DNA of 64,000 nucleotides from Quillaja saponaria (GCA_029379385.1 CM055607.1:34717235-34781234), one strand, 5' to 3'. Shown: positions 11,442-31,758, counted from the first letter of the stretch. The notes: generated by a model not told the origin, from the sequence alone. Program-made: numbers and translations.

Positions 11442-12227
11442 ATGACTAGGGGCAAAGTGAAATTTGAATACATTGCTAGTGAGTCTGCAAGGAAAGCAAC
11501 ATTCAAGAAAAGAAAGAAGGGTATGATGAAGAAACTGAGCGAGCTCATGACCCTTTGTGGGGTTGATGCTTGTGCTATTGTTTTCGGTCCTTACGAATCG
11601 GGTCCTGATATTTGGCCACAGTCACCTTTGTCTGTCCAACGTGTGCTGAACAAGTTCAAAAAGTTGCCTGAAATGGAACAGTCTAAAAGGATGTTCAATC
11701 AAGAGAGCTTTATAAAGCAAAGGATCATCAAGACCAGTGATCAGCTGAAGAAACAGAACCGGGAGAATCGCGAAAATCAGGTGAGACAAACTATGTTTCA
11801 GTGTCTTGCTGGGAGAAGCATGCATGACATGAGTTTCATGGATTTGAATGATCTGGCTTGGACTGTTGAGCAGAAGATGAAGGAAATCAGCAGGCGGATA
11901 GAATCCATTGAAAGAGATCAGGTTGAGGTTACAATGAACCAACTTCATGTGGTGCCTCCTTCTATGGTGCCTGATTCTCCCATGGTTCTTCCTCCTAACG
12001 TGGCGCCAGCTGCAGAAGAAGATCGCGTGCTGATGAATGGGGAGGCTTCAAAGGTGGATCAGGTGCTGGACAATCAGATGACCCTGGAGGAGCTCCAGAA
12101 GCAGCCATGGTTCAAGAGCCTGTCAGAGCAACAGAACATTGAAGTTGGTATGGATGAGGTGGGGCTTCTCAGGGAAATCAACAACCAGAATCCCTTCTTT
12201 GCTAGCTTGTTTCAACGTTGTACTTAG
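11442..12227 (+). CDS. Type I (M-gamma) MADS-box transcription factor, AGL80-like
   Basis: The gene is intronless and encodes 261 residues, as is usual for type I MADS genes. Residues 1-60 form the MADS domain: MTRGKVKFEYI, SARKATFKKRKKGMMKK, LCGVDACAIVF. The following 'GPDIWPQS', 'RVLNKFKKLPEMEQSKRM', 'QESFIKQRI' and 'NDLAWTVEQKM' segments are hallmarks of the M-gamma group (AGL80, PHERES, AGL35/36/45), known mainly from central cell and endosperm. The C-terminal ~90 residues are low in homology but end in 'NPFFASLFQRCT'. I start at 11442, not at the in-frame ATG 69 bp upstream, because type I MADS proteins begin at M-[TG]-R-[GK]-K and the upstream peptide is not conserved. It lies divergently to APC11. 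Confidence 0.9.
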   Translation: MTRGKVKFEYIASESARKATFKKRKKGMMKKLSELMTLCGVDACAIVFGPYESGPDIWPQSPLSVQRVLNKFKKLPEMEQSKRMFNQESFIKQRIIKTSDQLKKQNRENRENQVRQTMFQCLAGRSMHDMSFMDLNDLAWTVEQKMKEISRRIESIERDQVEVTMNQLHVVPPSMVPDSPMVLPPNVAPAAEEDRVLMNGEASKVDQVLDNQMTLEELQKQPWFKSLSEQQNIEVGMDEVGLLREINNQNPFFASLFQRCT

Positions 12228-13819
12228 GATTTTGTCGCTTTCTGAAGTAGTTTACTGAATTTCCTACAGTTTATGTTCGGTGGTTTATCATATGTTGTCT
12301 GTTTTTGGTCTTGGTCTTTGTCTTAGTGTAGTTTGTGGACAGAGGGTTGAGTTGACATGGTCTCCATGTTCTCATGCTTGTTTTCTGATTGTCAAATATG
12401 GAATGATTAAGTACTGTTATAGAATTGCCTGCCCACTGCATCCTTTGATTTCAGCGCCAACAGCAATGTCAGTTCCCATCCAAATCGTATACCGGTTCTG
12501 AAATTTTGGAGAACGATAATAAATGCATTTTATGATTTCTTTCCATAACCTGGATGCTGTGATATATATATATATATAAACCTTACAGTAAATCATGAAA
12601 AATTCTGTTGAGCCTATAGTATGCAACTCGACAGTTCATCTAGCATGCAGTGTTGTGAAACACAAATCATATTTCTGAGTAAGAATTCATGCTCGTGATG
12701 TTTCGCAGTTCATATGGTTTGACATATAAATCATATTTCTGGTTTTTAATATTTCATTCATCCCCATTTTATTTTCTCAGGAAATAACAAAATGTTTGTT
12801 AGCCGTAAGATATGTCTTCGATTCATTTTTCTATATTCTGCTTCTGCACAAAGTTGAAGTCTTTTTTGTAGTTTTGAATTCCTCATGAGACAAAAGAATG
12901 TTCAAAGAGATTCTTATATACTGAAGCAGAAAAATGAGAGAAGCAAAAGCTATTTATTTTGTAAAAGAAATTTCATTTGAATGAATCTTATAAAACAGAA
13001 GCCTTCACTGGAATAGAAGTTTGAACATTTATCTTCACCAAATATCGTTCTCCCTTCATCCAGATAGCACAAAGGATAAACCATTCTTGTTAAAAGGTGT
13101 TACTGTCATTGCTTTCTGCTATAACAAGATTATGCTACCATATTAATTGCTTATTGTTCAAGGTTCTTCTCTGAATCTGAATGGAGGTGTCTTGGTCGAT
13201 AGTCTGTTGAGATAGCTAAACAGTGGGCAGACATGCTTTTGATCCTTTTGGTTTTATCCTTTTCAAGTATTTGTATAATCAGTTCACAGTAAAAAGAAAT
13301 GAGATTCCCCCAAAAATAAAAGGTTGGTGAGAAAGAAAATATCAAGAAAACTATGACACAGTGGACAAGCAATCATCTTTATGAAGCTACACATGAGAAC
13401 CATCAAATGAAAAGAGATCTTACAAAAGTAGAACCTTTACTAATATAGATGGTTGCAGTTCCATGCAACTATACAAAAGGCATACACAACCCTATTTATC
13501 ATTAACTTTTAGCTTGGCATTACTAGTGACTTGTTTTGCTTTTATTTGATTGTGAAACAAAACAGAAAGAGGAAAACCATTCACAGTGTAAACCCTGAGA
13601 TCTCCAAACCCTCCTGATTTTTTTTTATTTTTTTTTCAGATTCTGTAGATGTTTACAACTTATGTTTAGTGGGAGATCATTCTATAGATCGTGCCATGAG
13701 GGTTGAGGGCTGTGCCTGGAGGAGGCAATAAGATCACATCCCACATGAGGGTGAGATATCTGTAAAAAAAGCTACTACATGTGTACCAAGGAACAATTGA
13801 GTCCCCACCACTGACAATA
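12228..13819. other. 3' flank of the MADS gene and intergenic DNA
   Basis: The first ~300 bp are probably 3' UTR. A short (TA)n run lies near 12563-12578. No gene or domain was recognised in the rest. Confidence 0.4.
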
Positions 13820-15760
13820 TATTTCAGTTGAACTAGATCCAATCTGACTGAGTTTCAATTTATTTTATATGATTCAGGATCGGAATGCTATTATACTGTC
13901 CCCCATTTTCTTTTACAAATTCCTGCAAATTATTATTGTTATTTCATAAATGGTGTGGATAATCTTTACCTCCACTTGCTTATAGTACTTATATTAACTA
14001 ACATCTCTAAGCATGATTAGAGACAAGATAGTAAGGAAAGGATAAAGTGCTGGGTAAAAGGAAAGGGTTGAAGTGGCTCTTTAGAAAGTCAAGCAAAAGA
14101 CTAAGAAGTGGAAACAAAGGTACAAAGTACAATTGTACCAAAGAAACCACAACCCCCAGTTCATGGAATTGCGCAGGATTCCAAGAGCTGGTGTGCACTT
14201 AATTCTTAACCAACCTCTTTCTTTCTGTACAAAACTAAGTGACTTAATTAGCAAGTCGCCTGGACCAAACGAAATTTCAGATATAAATGAAGTCAGGCCA
14301 ACAGTGGCAATTAAGAACTTGTAGGAATTATCAATCTCAAAATCTTTTAACCATCAAATTGGTTGAGATCAGTTCTCAAGGAAATAAGGAAAGAATAAGA
14401 AAATTTGATGAAGCATTGCTACTGAAAGATGAAGTTCTTAACTTGACCAAAGATCGTTCTCAAATTTCTTCTGCTTCCTACTTAGCCTTGAGAACTGCAA
14501 CTGCAAGATCATAATTGTCTTGCTTTTCTGGTATATTCATAAGTTCAGCTGCTTAATGTTTCAAATAATGAACCAGAGTTTATGATTATTGTGTGGGAGT
14601 CCATAGTTATATCTCATAAATATTTCTAACTCTTTGTGATGAGGTTCCAAAATCATGACAGCCTATGTGATGAAAAGAAGAACTATGAAAAACAACATGA
14701 TATGTAAGATAGCCTGCATGAATAAGAGATAACATTTTGAAATCAAAATAAATATTTACAACATTGCTTATTGGGATTCACAAACTAGAAGTAACACTTA
14801 TGTATATATACAATTTAAAAGAAATAAATGTACTTAGAAATTGTTTCATACTATGTATTTCCTACAGGCAGATCAACTGGGACAGTGAAGTTCAGATTCT
14901 GATGCACGTTTCTTATACTGAGCAATGAAAGCTTCAGCTTTCCTATCAATATCTGGCTCAGCCACTCCCCAACGGCCTTTGTCCTCGTCACTAGGCCAAA
15001 CTTTTCGTGCTTTTAATGCATCATCATATGTATCATACCCTCCTCTAGGCTTCTTAGATTTGAAGAAGTTGAAAACAGAGAATACATTGGAACTCTTTCT
15101 CTGCCTAACGTTGCATCCCATGACTCGTGACTACTATGAAAACACTATCTAAGTGACAAGTGACACATACGGGAACTTAGTACTGTCTTTGTTTCCAAAT
15201 GATGAGGTAGATGTCCTTCATTTATAGTGAGGAGGTAAGTACTCTTTTTTAAACTCATACAAGTGGGGAATATAATTTAAGATGGTATGAGCAATATACA
15301 TGATCTATATAAAGCTGGAATAGTAAGTGAAACCGGTAGAACTAAGCCTAGAGCAATGAAGCATATTTGCTGTGGTCCGCTAGTTTCTAACTTGACTATG
15401 AATGATCACTTTGTTGAGAGATTCTTCTCAATAATGTACTATTATTGGTTCTTTCTTGTCACTTTGTTGTCCTGTGAAGCTCAACAGGATGCTGTCACCT
15501 TTTTCCCTTTACAAGCACCAGCTTATGGGCATCACTTGGTACATCTTATACTAGGAACACTTGATTTACTGGTAGAAATCTGATTTTGTAACCAGAGTAG
15601 CCTTTTTAATCACATGTACTTTTTAAAATTTTGATTTGGATTTGCAGTGCACTATATTTATCGTGCATGTATCCTCACTATGTAGCAGTTTTTGTCATAT
15701 TTTTAAACCTAAAAAAGACTTTCCTGTTTATATAAGTAACAAAAGTATCACTACCAACAA
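13820..15760. repeat. Tandem segmental duplication, copy A
   Basis: Copy A of a duplicated block of about 1.94 kb. It aligns by eye with 15790-17600 over 3' flank ('CCAACATCTCTAAGCATGATTA', 'GGATTCCAAGAGCTGG', 'AACCATCAA'), gene and upstream region ('CTTTGTTGAG', 'TTGGTACATCT'). Divergence is substantial in the flanks, so the duplication is not recent. Confidence 0.75.
14873..15121 (-). CDS. Small plant-specific protein, tandem copy A (82 aa)
   Basis: The frame encodes 82 residues. It has a basic Ser-rich N-terminus, a 'SKKPRGGYDTYDDA' segment, then 'VWPSDEDKGRWGVAEPDID' and 'RKAEAFIAQYKKR', ending 'SESELHCPS'. I recognise this layout only as an uncharacterised plant family and assign no function. 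The partner at 16811-17059 has the same length and about 80% identity, strongest in 'GRWGVAEPDIDRKAEAFIAQ'. Such conservation beside diverged flanks argues that both are real coding genes. A TATAAA on the minus strand at 15226-15221 lies ~100 nt upstream. The N-terminal MGC could in principle be acylated, but residue 6 is not a classical myristoylation residue. Confidence 0.8.
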   Translation of the reverse strand: MGCNVRQRKSSNVFSVFNFFKSKKPRGGYDTYDDALKARKVWPSDEDKGRWGVAEPDIDRKAEAFIAQYKKRASESELHCPS

Positions 15761-15789
15761 AAGAATTATAAAAACTACCTTTCATGTTT

Positions 15790-17600
15790 TATAACCAGAT
15801 CCAAACTTTATTGCTCATCAATTTTCTTTTGTCTAATTCAAACCACGAATGCTATTGTATGCTTTCCTCCCTTTAGTTTCTTTTACAAGTTACTGTGGTT
15901 TCTTGCCTATAGAGTGAAAACTCCTTCCAGTTGCATGTAGTTAAATTAGCCAACATCTCTAAGCATGATTACCAAAAGCTAACAAGATAGAACCTCAAGA
16001 ATAAAGGGCTAGCTATAAAGAAAGGATGTGTCTGGATACTCAAGACTGAGATGTAGAAACAAACTTACAAAGTACAATATTTTGTACCAAAGGAACCACA
16101 ATCCCCACTTCATGGAATTTTGTAGGATTCCAAGAGCTGGCATTCACTTATCTCTGACTCAGTATCTTTCTTGCTATGCAAACACTTAATAGGTCACTCA
16201 ATTAGCAGGCAACTTGGCCCAACTGCAATATCGTAGATTTAATTGAATTCTGGCCAAACAGTGTCAAGTGCTTGCAGGAAATCTTAAACTCAGAAATCTT
16301 TAACCATCAAGTTGCTTGTTGTCAGAGGAATGCCAAAAACTTAAGAAAAATTGATGAAGTTGTGTGATGACTGGTTCTTATGAATCTCATAAGTGAGTAA
16401 CCTGATGCAAACACTTTCTCCGATTTCTCATCTTCTTCTACATGCCTTAGGCCTATATTCATGAACATACTGATCTGATTTTGAAGAAAGTGTTTTGAAT
16501 GTAGTAAGTTCAATTTATCTCCTTGGTGCTTCAAACAATGAGCTTTAGCTCATGAGAACAATGCAATGGTAGTTGCCCGAAAGTGCTGCTAACAACTTGT
16601 AAGGAGGCTCCCAAATTATGAAAATTATTTGAATATTAGAACTAAGTGATATGTAGGATAACCTGTATGACAAACAACATATAGCTTACTAATTATAATA
16701 GCACTCTTTATTCGATTGACAAACTAGAAGCAATACTTATGTATACATTTCAAAGTAAAGGGACAAATAAATGTAAAATCATCTAGTATTATGAGTTTCT
16801 AAGAGGCATATCAACTGTGACAGTGAAGTTCAGACTCTGTTACACGTTTCTTATACTGAGCAATAAAAGCTTCAGCTTTCCTGTCAATATCAGGCTCAGC
16901 TACTCCCCAACGGCCTCTGTCTTCATCGCTAGTCCAAACTTTCCATGCGCTTGATCCATCATCATATGCATCATAACCTCCTCTAGGCTTCTTAGATTTT
17001 AAGAATTTGAAAAAAGAGAATGCATTAGAAGTCTTCCTCTGCCTGTTGTTGCCTCCCATGACTTTTTGGCTATACTAACACAAGGCTTATCTCAGTGAGA
17101 GAGAGCTTAAAGTACTATTTTGTGGTTTTCATATGGCAAGGTAGCTGTCCTCAATTTATAGGAGGAGGTAGGTACCCTTTTCTTAAACTAATACAAGGGT
17201 GGAGAATCTAATTCAAGACTGGTAAATGGTAATGAACACAAATATACCTAGACTAGATCAAGCTGACATGGAATAATTTTCACAGTAAATCACTTACTTG
17301 ACCAAAATCAGATTACTGGTAGAAAATGTGCACCACTTTGCCTAAAGCACGTTTTCTGTGGTTTGCTGGTTTCTTACTTGACCAAAACATCCTTTGTTGA
17401 GGGATTCAGCTCAATAAATGTACTTTTGTTGTCTCTTTCTTTGCACTTTCTTCTCCTCCCCTGAAGCTTGAGAATTTCCAGCTGGCACTTCTCTTTCTAA
17501 GCTCTGGCATACTGGGTCTGCATCAATTGGTACATCTGGTACTAGCAATAAACTTACCTTCTTTACTAAATTGGACTTCTATTATTTTCCCTTTTTCCTA
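15790..17600. repeat. Tandem segmental duplication, copy B
   Basis: Second copy of the ~1.94 kb block (gene-to-gene offset 1,938 bp). The order of matching words equals that in copy A. Both genes keep the minus orientation, so the event was a direct tandem duplication. Confidence 0.75.
16811..17059 (-). CDS. Small plant-specific protein, tandem copy B (82 aa)
   Basis: The paralogue of the gene at 14873-15121, also 82 residues. It reads 'MGGNNRQRKTSNAFSFF', then 'SKKPRGGYDAYDDG', 'SDEDRGRWGVAEPDID' and 'RKAEAFIAQYKKR', ending 'SELHCHS'. The changes from copy A are mostly conservative and there is no indel, which indicates purifying selection. A TATAAA lies at 17160-17155 on the minus strand, again ~100 nt upstream, so the core promoter was duplicated too. 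Function unknown; no signal peptide or membrane segment is apparent. Confidence 0.8.
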   Translation of the reverse strand: MGGNNRQRKTSNAFSFFKFLKSKKPRGGYDAYDDGSSAWKVWTSDEDRGRWGVAEPDIDRKAEAFIAQYKKRVTESELHCHS

Positions 17601-18950
17601 TTTACGTTTCTTTTACCACTTACTTACCAAGGATAGAGATCTCCAAATGGGTATTGAATCTTTTCTAGATATGAACTAATCTTTATAAAGCACGTAAATC
17701 TCACTATAAGTCAAGAAAAACTGTGACAATTACCTGTTTACCATCAAATTACACGTCCTAATAGAAAATGATACAAACTATTAGTTTATTTAGTCTACAG
17801 AAAAAAAGTAATGATTTTATTAAACTGTGAAGACTGAAGAATGAAGAAAGTTAGTCAAAAAATAGTCCTAAGGTTCTATTATAGAGTCTGGTTCATGCAT
17901 AGCTGGTAAGGTTTAGATGTTTTTTGATTAGTTAAACAAAGTTGATTCTCCTTTTTTTCAAAGAAAGCTTCTCCTACACCATAGAAGTTCTTAATCCCTA
18001 TCCAGCTGCAAAGTGTCATCGTAACACTATTCGCCAAAATCTCACCAAAATACAATAGAATTTCTAATTATATATATATTATCTGACTTTCAGTTTGAAA
18101 TTTGGTACTGCAATTCCAGAGAAACTAGTTTTCCTTAATGTTTTGCAATTGCGTGCAAGCTATCTACCTTTTAGGTATTCTAAGGGAAAAAAAAAAAAAC
18201 TCATTAAGAAAATAAATCTCAAGGGCCACATATAGTTTGGCAATTATTCCTTCTTTTTTCCATTATAGTATTGTAATATGTAAGCCACTGAGATAATGCA
18301 TTCTTGCTGTAATAACACTAAAATAATACAAAGGACTTGAAAGAAGAATAGGATGTGATTTTGGAGGTGTATTGATTTTTCATAGTTTTCATATATCCTC
18401 GTGATGCATATTGAACTCTTTGGTGTTTACTTCATTGATGCGCATTGCATAATTATAAACAATGTGTTATTGGAAAGAAAGAAAGCAGTAGTTGGCCAAT
18501 TGGGGTTACATAAAAAGTGTTTGGCAGAATCTAATTATATTTTATGTGAAGAATGTACTTTATAGGATTAGGTTGTTTATGATACGATCTATTAAGCACC
18601 TACTTAATTCTCAGTGTAATTATCAGCAGAAATTTTGAAACTGATTGTTACCATTATCTGACTTAATTGTAAATAGAACTCAGTATTGGAATATATTAAA
18701 GATTTGGTTAGTTGTCGAATCAATCTATGTATATTTTAGTTAATAATTCGATAAAAATAAATTTTTGTTAAAATTACAAGTATGCTTATCCGTCAAAGTT
18801 ATGAATCAAAATGCTAAAGAAAGAAAATATCGATGCTTAACCATTATTTTAACTTCTTGAGATCGAGCTCTCTCTTTCTATTTAATAGCTTTTGGTAATG
18901 ATGATTAATAATAAAATAATTAATAGAAAAACACTAAATTTTATACTAAT
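17601..18950. other. Intergenic between the tandem pair and the G-patch gene
   Basis: AT-rich, no coding region. A poly(A) run occurs at about 18189-18200. Nothing else is supportable. Confidence 0.4.
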
Positions 18951-18962
18951 TATATATCGAAA

Positions 18963-18993
18963 AGGCCCAGCAAGACTTGGGCCGATTCAGCCC
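18963..18993 (+). promoter_or_regulatory. Cluster of site II-type GGCCCA/TGGGCC elements
   Basis: GGCCCA, TGGGCC and GCCCAT occur within 31 bp, followed by a TATAT-like word near 19000. They lie ~120 bp upstream of the likely 5' exon of the G-patch gene. Such elements are typical of TCP-regulated housekeeping genes in plants. Confidence 0.5.
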
Positions 18994-19915
18994 ATATTCT
19001 TATATGCCATCTCTTTTCTTCCGTCGATTCTTGGTCAGAAAAAAAAAAAAAGTTGAAAGATAAAAGAAAAGAAAGCAGAAGACCAACGCTGAAACAAAAC
19101 GAAGACGAGATCCAAAACGTTGTACTACCAGAGTCTTGGTCTTCGCTCAAGCAAGGTTCTCTCTCTTCTCTGTTTTCGCCTCTGTGATGTAGCCCTGATT
19201 TTCGAGTTCTACATCTATTGGTCTTGTAGAACATTTAAGCTAGGGTTTCTGATTTGCATCTACTTTTTTCATTGTTTCAAATTGATTCTCTTTTTAACAA
19301 CTTAATTTTTTTAATAGTATTTTGTTTCTGTCATCTTGTTCGTATCGGTGCATATGTATTAGCATGATTTTTATTTTATTTTCCCTGATGGGAAATCAGA
19401 TTTACTCGATACTCTGAAAAAATTCAATTTAATGGTATCTAGTGTTCTGGATATTTATTAATTGGGCTGCATTCCGTTAAAAAGTTAATCATCACCAGCT
19501 AAAAAAATTACAAAATTAGTCACTAGTTATTTTGATTGTAACTGTTATTGTTGGTTCTTGAGAGGAAGTTGGTTGAATCGGAAAGTTAATATTTAACATA
19601 TTAAAGTTACCCATTATCTTGGTTGGTTGTTTTAAGGTAACTTGGTCGTGTTTTAGTCTGAGCTATATTTGGCTGATGTGAAGGTGAGCCTTAATATTTT
19701 GGAACTGAAAACACAAGCATGCCTGCAAACTCATTTTATCTAAGTTAATTTTTTTTCTTTTGTTGTATCTTACATTTTATCTAACTAAAATTGTTGAAAT
19801 TGTGTTGCATGCTTTTCCCCCCCTCTCTCCTAGTTCTGTTCCCAACTGTGGATTTATGAGCTCACCTTCATGAAGAATGAATTCTTAAATCTTTTATTGC
19901 TTTAGGTGATACAAA

Positions 19916-23618
<3,703 letters not shown>

Positions 23619-23970
23619 TCTTTACAATATATTAAATTAGAAATGTGAGATACTATTCATAAGAAGGTACTCCTTTTGTTGCCACGTGCCAGAAAATGAG
23701 GGTGTGAAGGAAACTACTTTTTCTGTCAACTGTTGGCTTTATTTTTAACTTATTTTCAGTGACCGTTTTGCTTGGTTATGTATTTGATAATTCAATTTTC
23801 ATATACTTAGGTATTAATTCAGTTTTTCTAGTTTGGATCTACCAAAATCAATTTAGCAAGAGGTTCAGACTCCCTTTTTTAATACACTATTTATTTCCTT
23901 ATAAAATAATAATAAAAAGGAATTTATGACAAGATTAATGATGTTATGGAGTAGACTGAATTGAAATCAC

Positions 23971-23995
23971 AAAAAAAAAAAAAAAAAAAAAAAAA
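23971..23995. repeat. Poly(A) tract of 25 bases
   Basis: An uninterrupted run of 25 A ~350 bp downstream of the G-patch stop codon. It could be a retroelement tail or simple slippage; no target duplication was identified. Confidence 0.8.
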
Positions 23996-24205
23996 CCTTG
24001 GCCCCTAATTAGTTTAAGACAAATTTGATTATTTTTCATTTGTATTAACAATTGGTTAGTAATAGCGGTGTAAACTTTGAACACCGAGTATTTATGCTAC
24101 ATTATCAATGCGCATTCAATTATAATTCATAATGGTAGTTCATTAAAAAGGTATAAATGAGTTTACAACAAATTAACAAGCTTTTTTAAATTTCTTTTTG
24201 GGTTT

Positions 24206-24262
24206 ACATGAAGTAAACCTACAACCTCTATCCACATCCGCTCTCACTTAGTTGAGCTAATT
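24206..24262 (-). mobile_element. Possible tRNA-derived SINE head (A box and weak B box)
   Basis: The minus strand reads 'TTAGCTCAACTAAGTGAGAG', close to a tRNA/SINE A box (TRGCNNAGTNGG). About 30 bp later comes 'GGTTTACTTC', a poor match to the B box GGTTCGANTCC. The spacing is tRNA-like. No cloverleaf folds and no anticodon arm is evident, so it is not a tRNA gene. Confidence 0.3.
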
Positions 24263-25858
24263 AAACACACATAGTCTTGAATGGAGGCACACATGATAAA
24301 AATGACAATAAAAAGAGATTGGCTTTTCTTTTCTTTCAAATGTTTTTTCTTAGTCAGGGGTTTTAAAAAATTTGGAAACCCGATTAATCTGACCTAGTCA
24401 AAATCTAAATATATGATAATCTGATTAAACTCGAATTTTAAATTTGGTTATTTAGGTGAAACAAAAATTTCTCCCAATAACACTTGATTCATCCGAAAAT
24501 TATTACTAATGTTTTATATATAATAAATATAATCAATTCCAATTTAGAGTCATTTAATACATGCAAATGGATGTATAATTCAATCTAATCTATGTTTATG
24601 TTAATTTTTAACCTTATCATATTTAATTTACATGTTAAATTAATATACATTACATTTATTATAATGCTAAAAGATTTTTATGTTTATTTATAGTTAAAAA
24701 AAACTGAATCAATTTTACCCAAAAAAAAAAACCTGAATCTTTGGACCTTATTATTTAAATATTAGATCATTTTATAATAATTCAAACAATGAAAAGTCCA
24801 ATCTTACCTCCAGAATTTAAAAGTTAGATGGAAATTTTGTCAATCCAATTTAGTCAGGTTAAATGAAATTTATTTTAAAATCAACCCACATCACACCAAG
24901 AGCATAACTTCGATTTTTCCTACAAACTTGGATTTCCATGATTATTTTTCTTTTGTCCTAATTCTAATTGAAAAAGGAAAAGCCGAAACCATTACATAAA
25001 TAGGTTAGGGAACTAAACACAATTGAAGTAAGGATCAAGCAGTAAGAGAAAGAAGAACCGTCCAGCACCCATTAACTCTGTTCCCAACGAGTTCTTGCCC
25101 GGGTTGGCGCCAATTCATTTACTGACCTCTTCCAAGCGAAACTAAGTTGCAAAAATTTCTTATATGCAGCAGAAAATGATTACATATACGAGCAAATATC
25201 AATGGAGAAGTTTCCTGATGTTACTTGGCGTCCAAGCAACCAAGTCTCTTCCTTTTTACAAAGATTGAAAGATGCAGGGATGAGATATTAAGAACTTTAA
25301 TCTGGAGATCAACGTGGATAAGAAATTACATAGTTCGAGACTTCGAGAAGAGGATTCGTTTTAACACTCGAAAACTTGCAAAGGTTGATTAAGAGTGAAA
25401 AAATTTCTATCAGAAAGAATGAGAGGATGGCTGGTGTCGGATGATAAGGATGAACATAGCAATTGTTGCAAGTCATGTACATGGGAAGATGAAGCAGTTC
25501 AGTTTCAAAACATGTACTTAGGAAAGACAGAAAATTTAGAATTTTATACGTTTCCTTTCTAGGGTTTCATAACATTATTCTTTTTTCAATACATGATTTC
25601 CATAGTATGTGACTAATTTTAATTTTATATATTCAGAATAATAGAATTTGCATATGTACCTACAACCCAGTACAGATGAAGTGAAAATGGTCCACAAAAG
25701 ATACTAAAGATAGATAACCTAAGTTTCTGGTAGATTTTTCACAAACTAGCTAAACTGGAAGAACTATGCCAGGTACATAAAGTTCTTTTGAAAATTTACA
25801 ATAGAGCTTATTTAAAAGTTTCCAACTGTGATTCTAGGATAACCTTGAAGAGGGCTCA

Positions 25859-29731
<3,873 letters not shown>

Positions 29732-29839
29732 TATCCTGGAATTTCTGTGTCAGAGGGTAATCAGAAATCAAAATGAATTGGATAAATTTCCAATTTTTGA
29801 CAAGATTCAGGAAATTATGAAGAACCTGAATGCAAAATA

Positions 29840-30720
29840 AATACTTACTAACATGCTAAATATTCTACCATACAAAAACCCAAGTTGAAGTCCATCAAAG
29901 AATGTATTCCACATATTAACACAATTAAATAAAAAAACCATTAAGATAATAGAGAATTCTTTGGCATATATCATTTGATCATGCAGTAATTCAAGAGACT
30001 AATGAAAGATCATATTACTGAGAAGGCGTTTATTAAGAGGGAGACCATCCTCTAAATAGTACTCCTAATTGTTATGTCTACTGACCTGGAACATGATTTT
30101 GAGACACCTCAACTTTTAGAAACACCTCTGTTAAAGTTCATTATTTTTCAGGTTTAACCAAAGAGGGAGAAAGAGATACTACAATCTTCTATAAATTTGA
30201 AAACCCACAAAATTAATTGAACTAAGAAATGGAATTGATCCAAGTCACTTCTTGTTGTGACTAAGAGGACTAAAAAAAGCAACCTTTAGGTATAATAATT
30301 GGTGGATTATTAGATCAGGATCATTGGCTGGTAAATATAACAAAAATCAAGAACAAAAGCACCCAACTACAACCAGAACCTGTTCACTCTACTGCTATAA
30401 GATTACAAACTGATACTTGAAATCCATAACCGAAAAAAACAGATTAGAAAGAAAGTAAGTGACTAAGCTTAAGCAAACCACATAGAAAAATAAAAAAAGG
30501 GAAAGCATTAGGATAACAAAAATAAGCTAGAAGAAAGTCTAATTGCTTGAATCATATGATGGCCAAATATAGAAAGTAAAAACCTTGCTCAGCTTGAAGC
30601 TACTATAGACGATGATGCCGAAGATGAAATTTTGAGCTCAGAAGAAGAATATGCTTCCACGAGTAGGTGCTTTCCGGTAATGTAGCTGCTGATAGAGTTT
30701 TGTCCCCATGCGTATAACTA
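29840..30720. other. 5' UTR intron and probable leader exon of the aspartic proteinase
   Basis: An acceptor ('ATTCCAG') lies just upstream of the ATG, so the leader is spliced. A probable noncoding exon lies at about 30590-30700, with a CAAG/GTTTTT junction on the minus strand. The promoter side (30750-30790) holds GCCACGCGCC and CTCGCGTG words. Confidence 0.4.
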
Positions 30721-31295
30721 GATTAATTACATAAATAAAATATCAGCATGTCCGACACGAGGCCACGCGCCGTTGTGACTCGCGTGCAAGGAAAAAGAAA
30801 ATTATTATTAATGACTAATTAAAATGTATATATGCTTATGAAAATTAAAATGGGAATAAATTGAGAAAATAATATCTCAACAAGAATTCATTAATAAAAT
30901 ATAATGAATATGAAACAAATTAAATATCTTTGTCAATTGCACTAACTGAAATTTAAGGTGTCATTTGGTTATTAAAACATAATTTTATAAAATATTCCTA
31001 AAGGGTATGGTTAGAACATTTATTAAGAAGATAATATATTTAATATATAAATTTTGTTAACTTAATTTTTGATCAAATTAAAAATAATTAATTAAGTTAT
31101 CTGAAAACTAATTCAAATACATCTAACTATTATTGAAATCGTTATAAAACAACTGAAATAACGCGAAGTTACCTAAGTCATGGCCACGCAATAATATATG
31201 CTTTGACAAAGAGAAGTTACCAGGAAGTTGCTACATGATATTTGAAATATTTGGATCTATTTTCTTCCTGGATTCATGCTGTATATTCTGACTAC

Positions 31296-31376
31296 TGGGC
31301 CATGGACCAAGGGTTGGTAAGAAGCCACAACGAGCTTATTTCCTTCGGGTACCCGGCCCAAATAATTTCAGCCCAA
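31296..31376 (+). promoter_or_regulatory. Site II elements upstream of the two-helix membrane protein gene
   Basis: TGGGCC (31296-31301), GGCCCA (31355-31360) and GCCCAA (about 31371) lie just ahead of the probable transcript start. This arrangement is common in plant genes for mitochondrial and ribosomal proteins. It suits the suggestion of a mitochondrial role but does not prove it. Confidence 0.45.
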
Positions 31377-31758
31377 TTTTCTTGACGCCGCTTCTTAGGT
31401 TTTCCTCTAATTTACCCGGCGATTCTCAAATCTATACTCTTATCTCAGACATCTGATTATCTTCTCCGGCGCTGATCAAACTCAGGTACGTACGGAAATT
31501 TCTTCTGTTTTATCGTCGGAACTTTGATTTTCTGACGGTTCCAGGTCGAAAATCGAAATGGGCTCTACTAAACATAGGGGACTAGGTGGATTCCTTTAAC
31601 CTGACGCCTTTAGTTTATTGAATCTGACTTCTTTCTTCCATGGAAAAATTCAATGTCATTAGGATTTTTGTGGTGATTAGTGTTTGTTTCACACAGTGGA
31701 CTAGGCCATTAACAGCTTGGAACTGAGAGTGGTGAAAGTTTTGAGCTTTTTACCCAAA

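Larger units (their letters stand above)
23619..25858. other. Intergenic between convergent G-patch and aspartic proteinase genes
   Basis: AT-rich DNA with a 25-base poly(A) tract at 23971-23995 and a possible tRNA-derived SINE head at 24206-24262 (listed separately). The stretch 25000-25500 has a more balanced composition but no convincing frame. Confidence 0.4.

Noticed and set aside
11622..11948. 108-codon antisense frame inside the MADS gene
   Set aside because: Shadow of the MADS protein frame, no independent signal.
24206..24262. tRNA gene
   Set aside because: Has an A-box-like word but no cloverleaf, anticodon arm or acceptor pairing.
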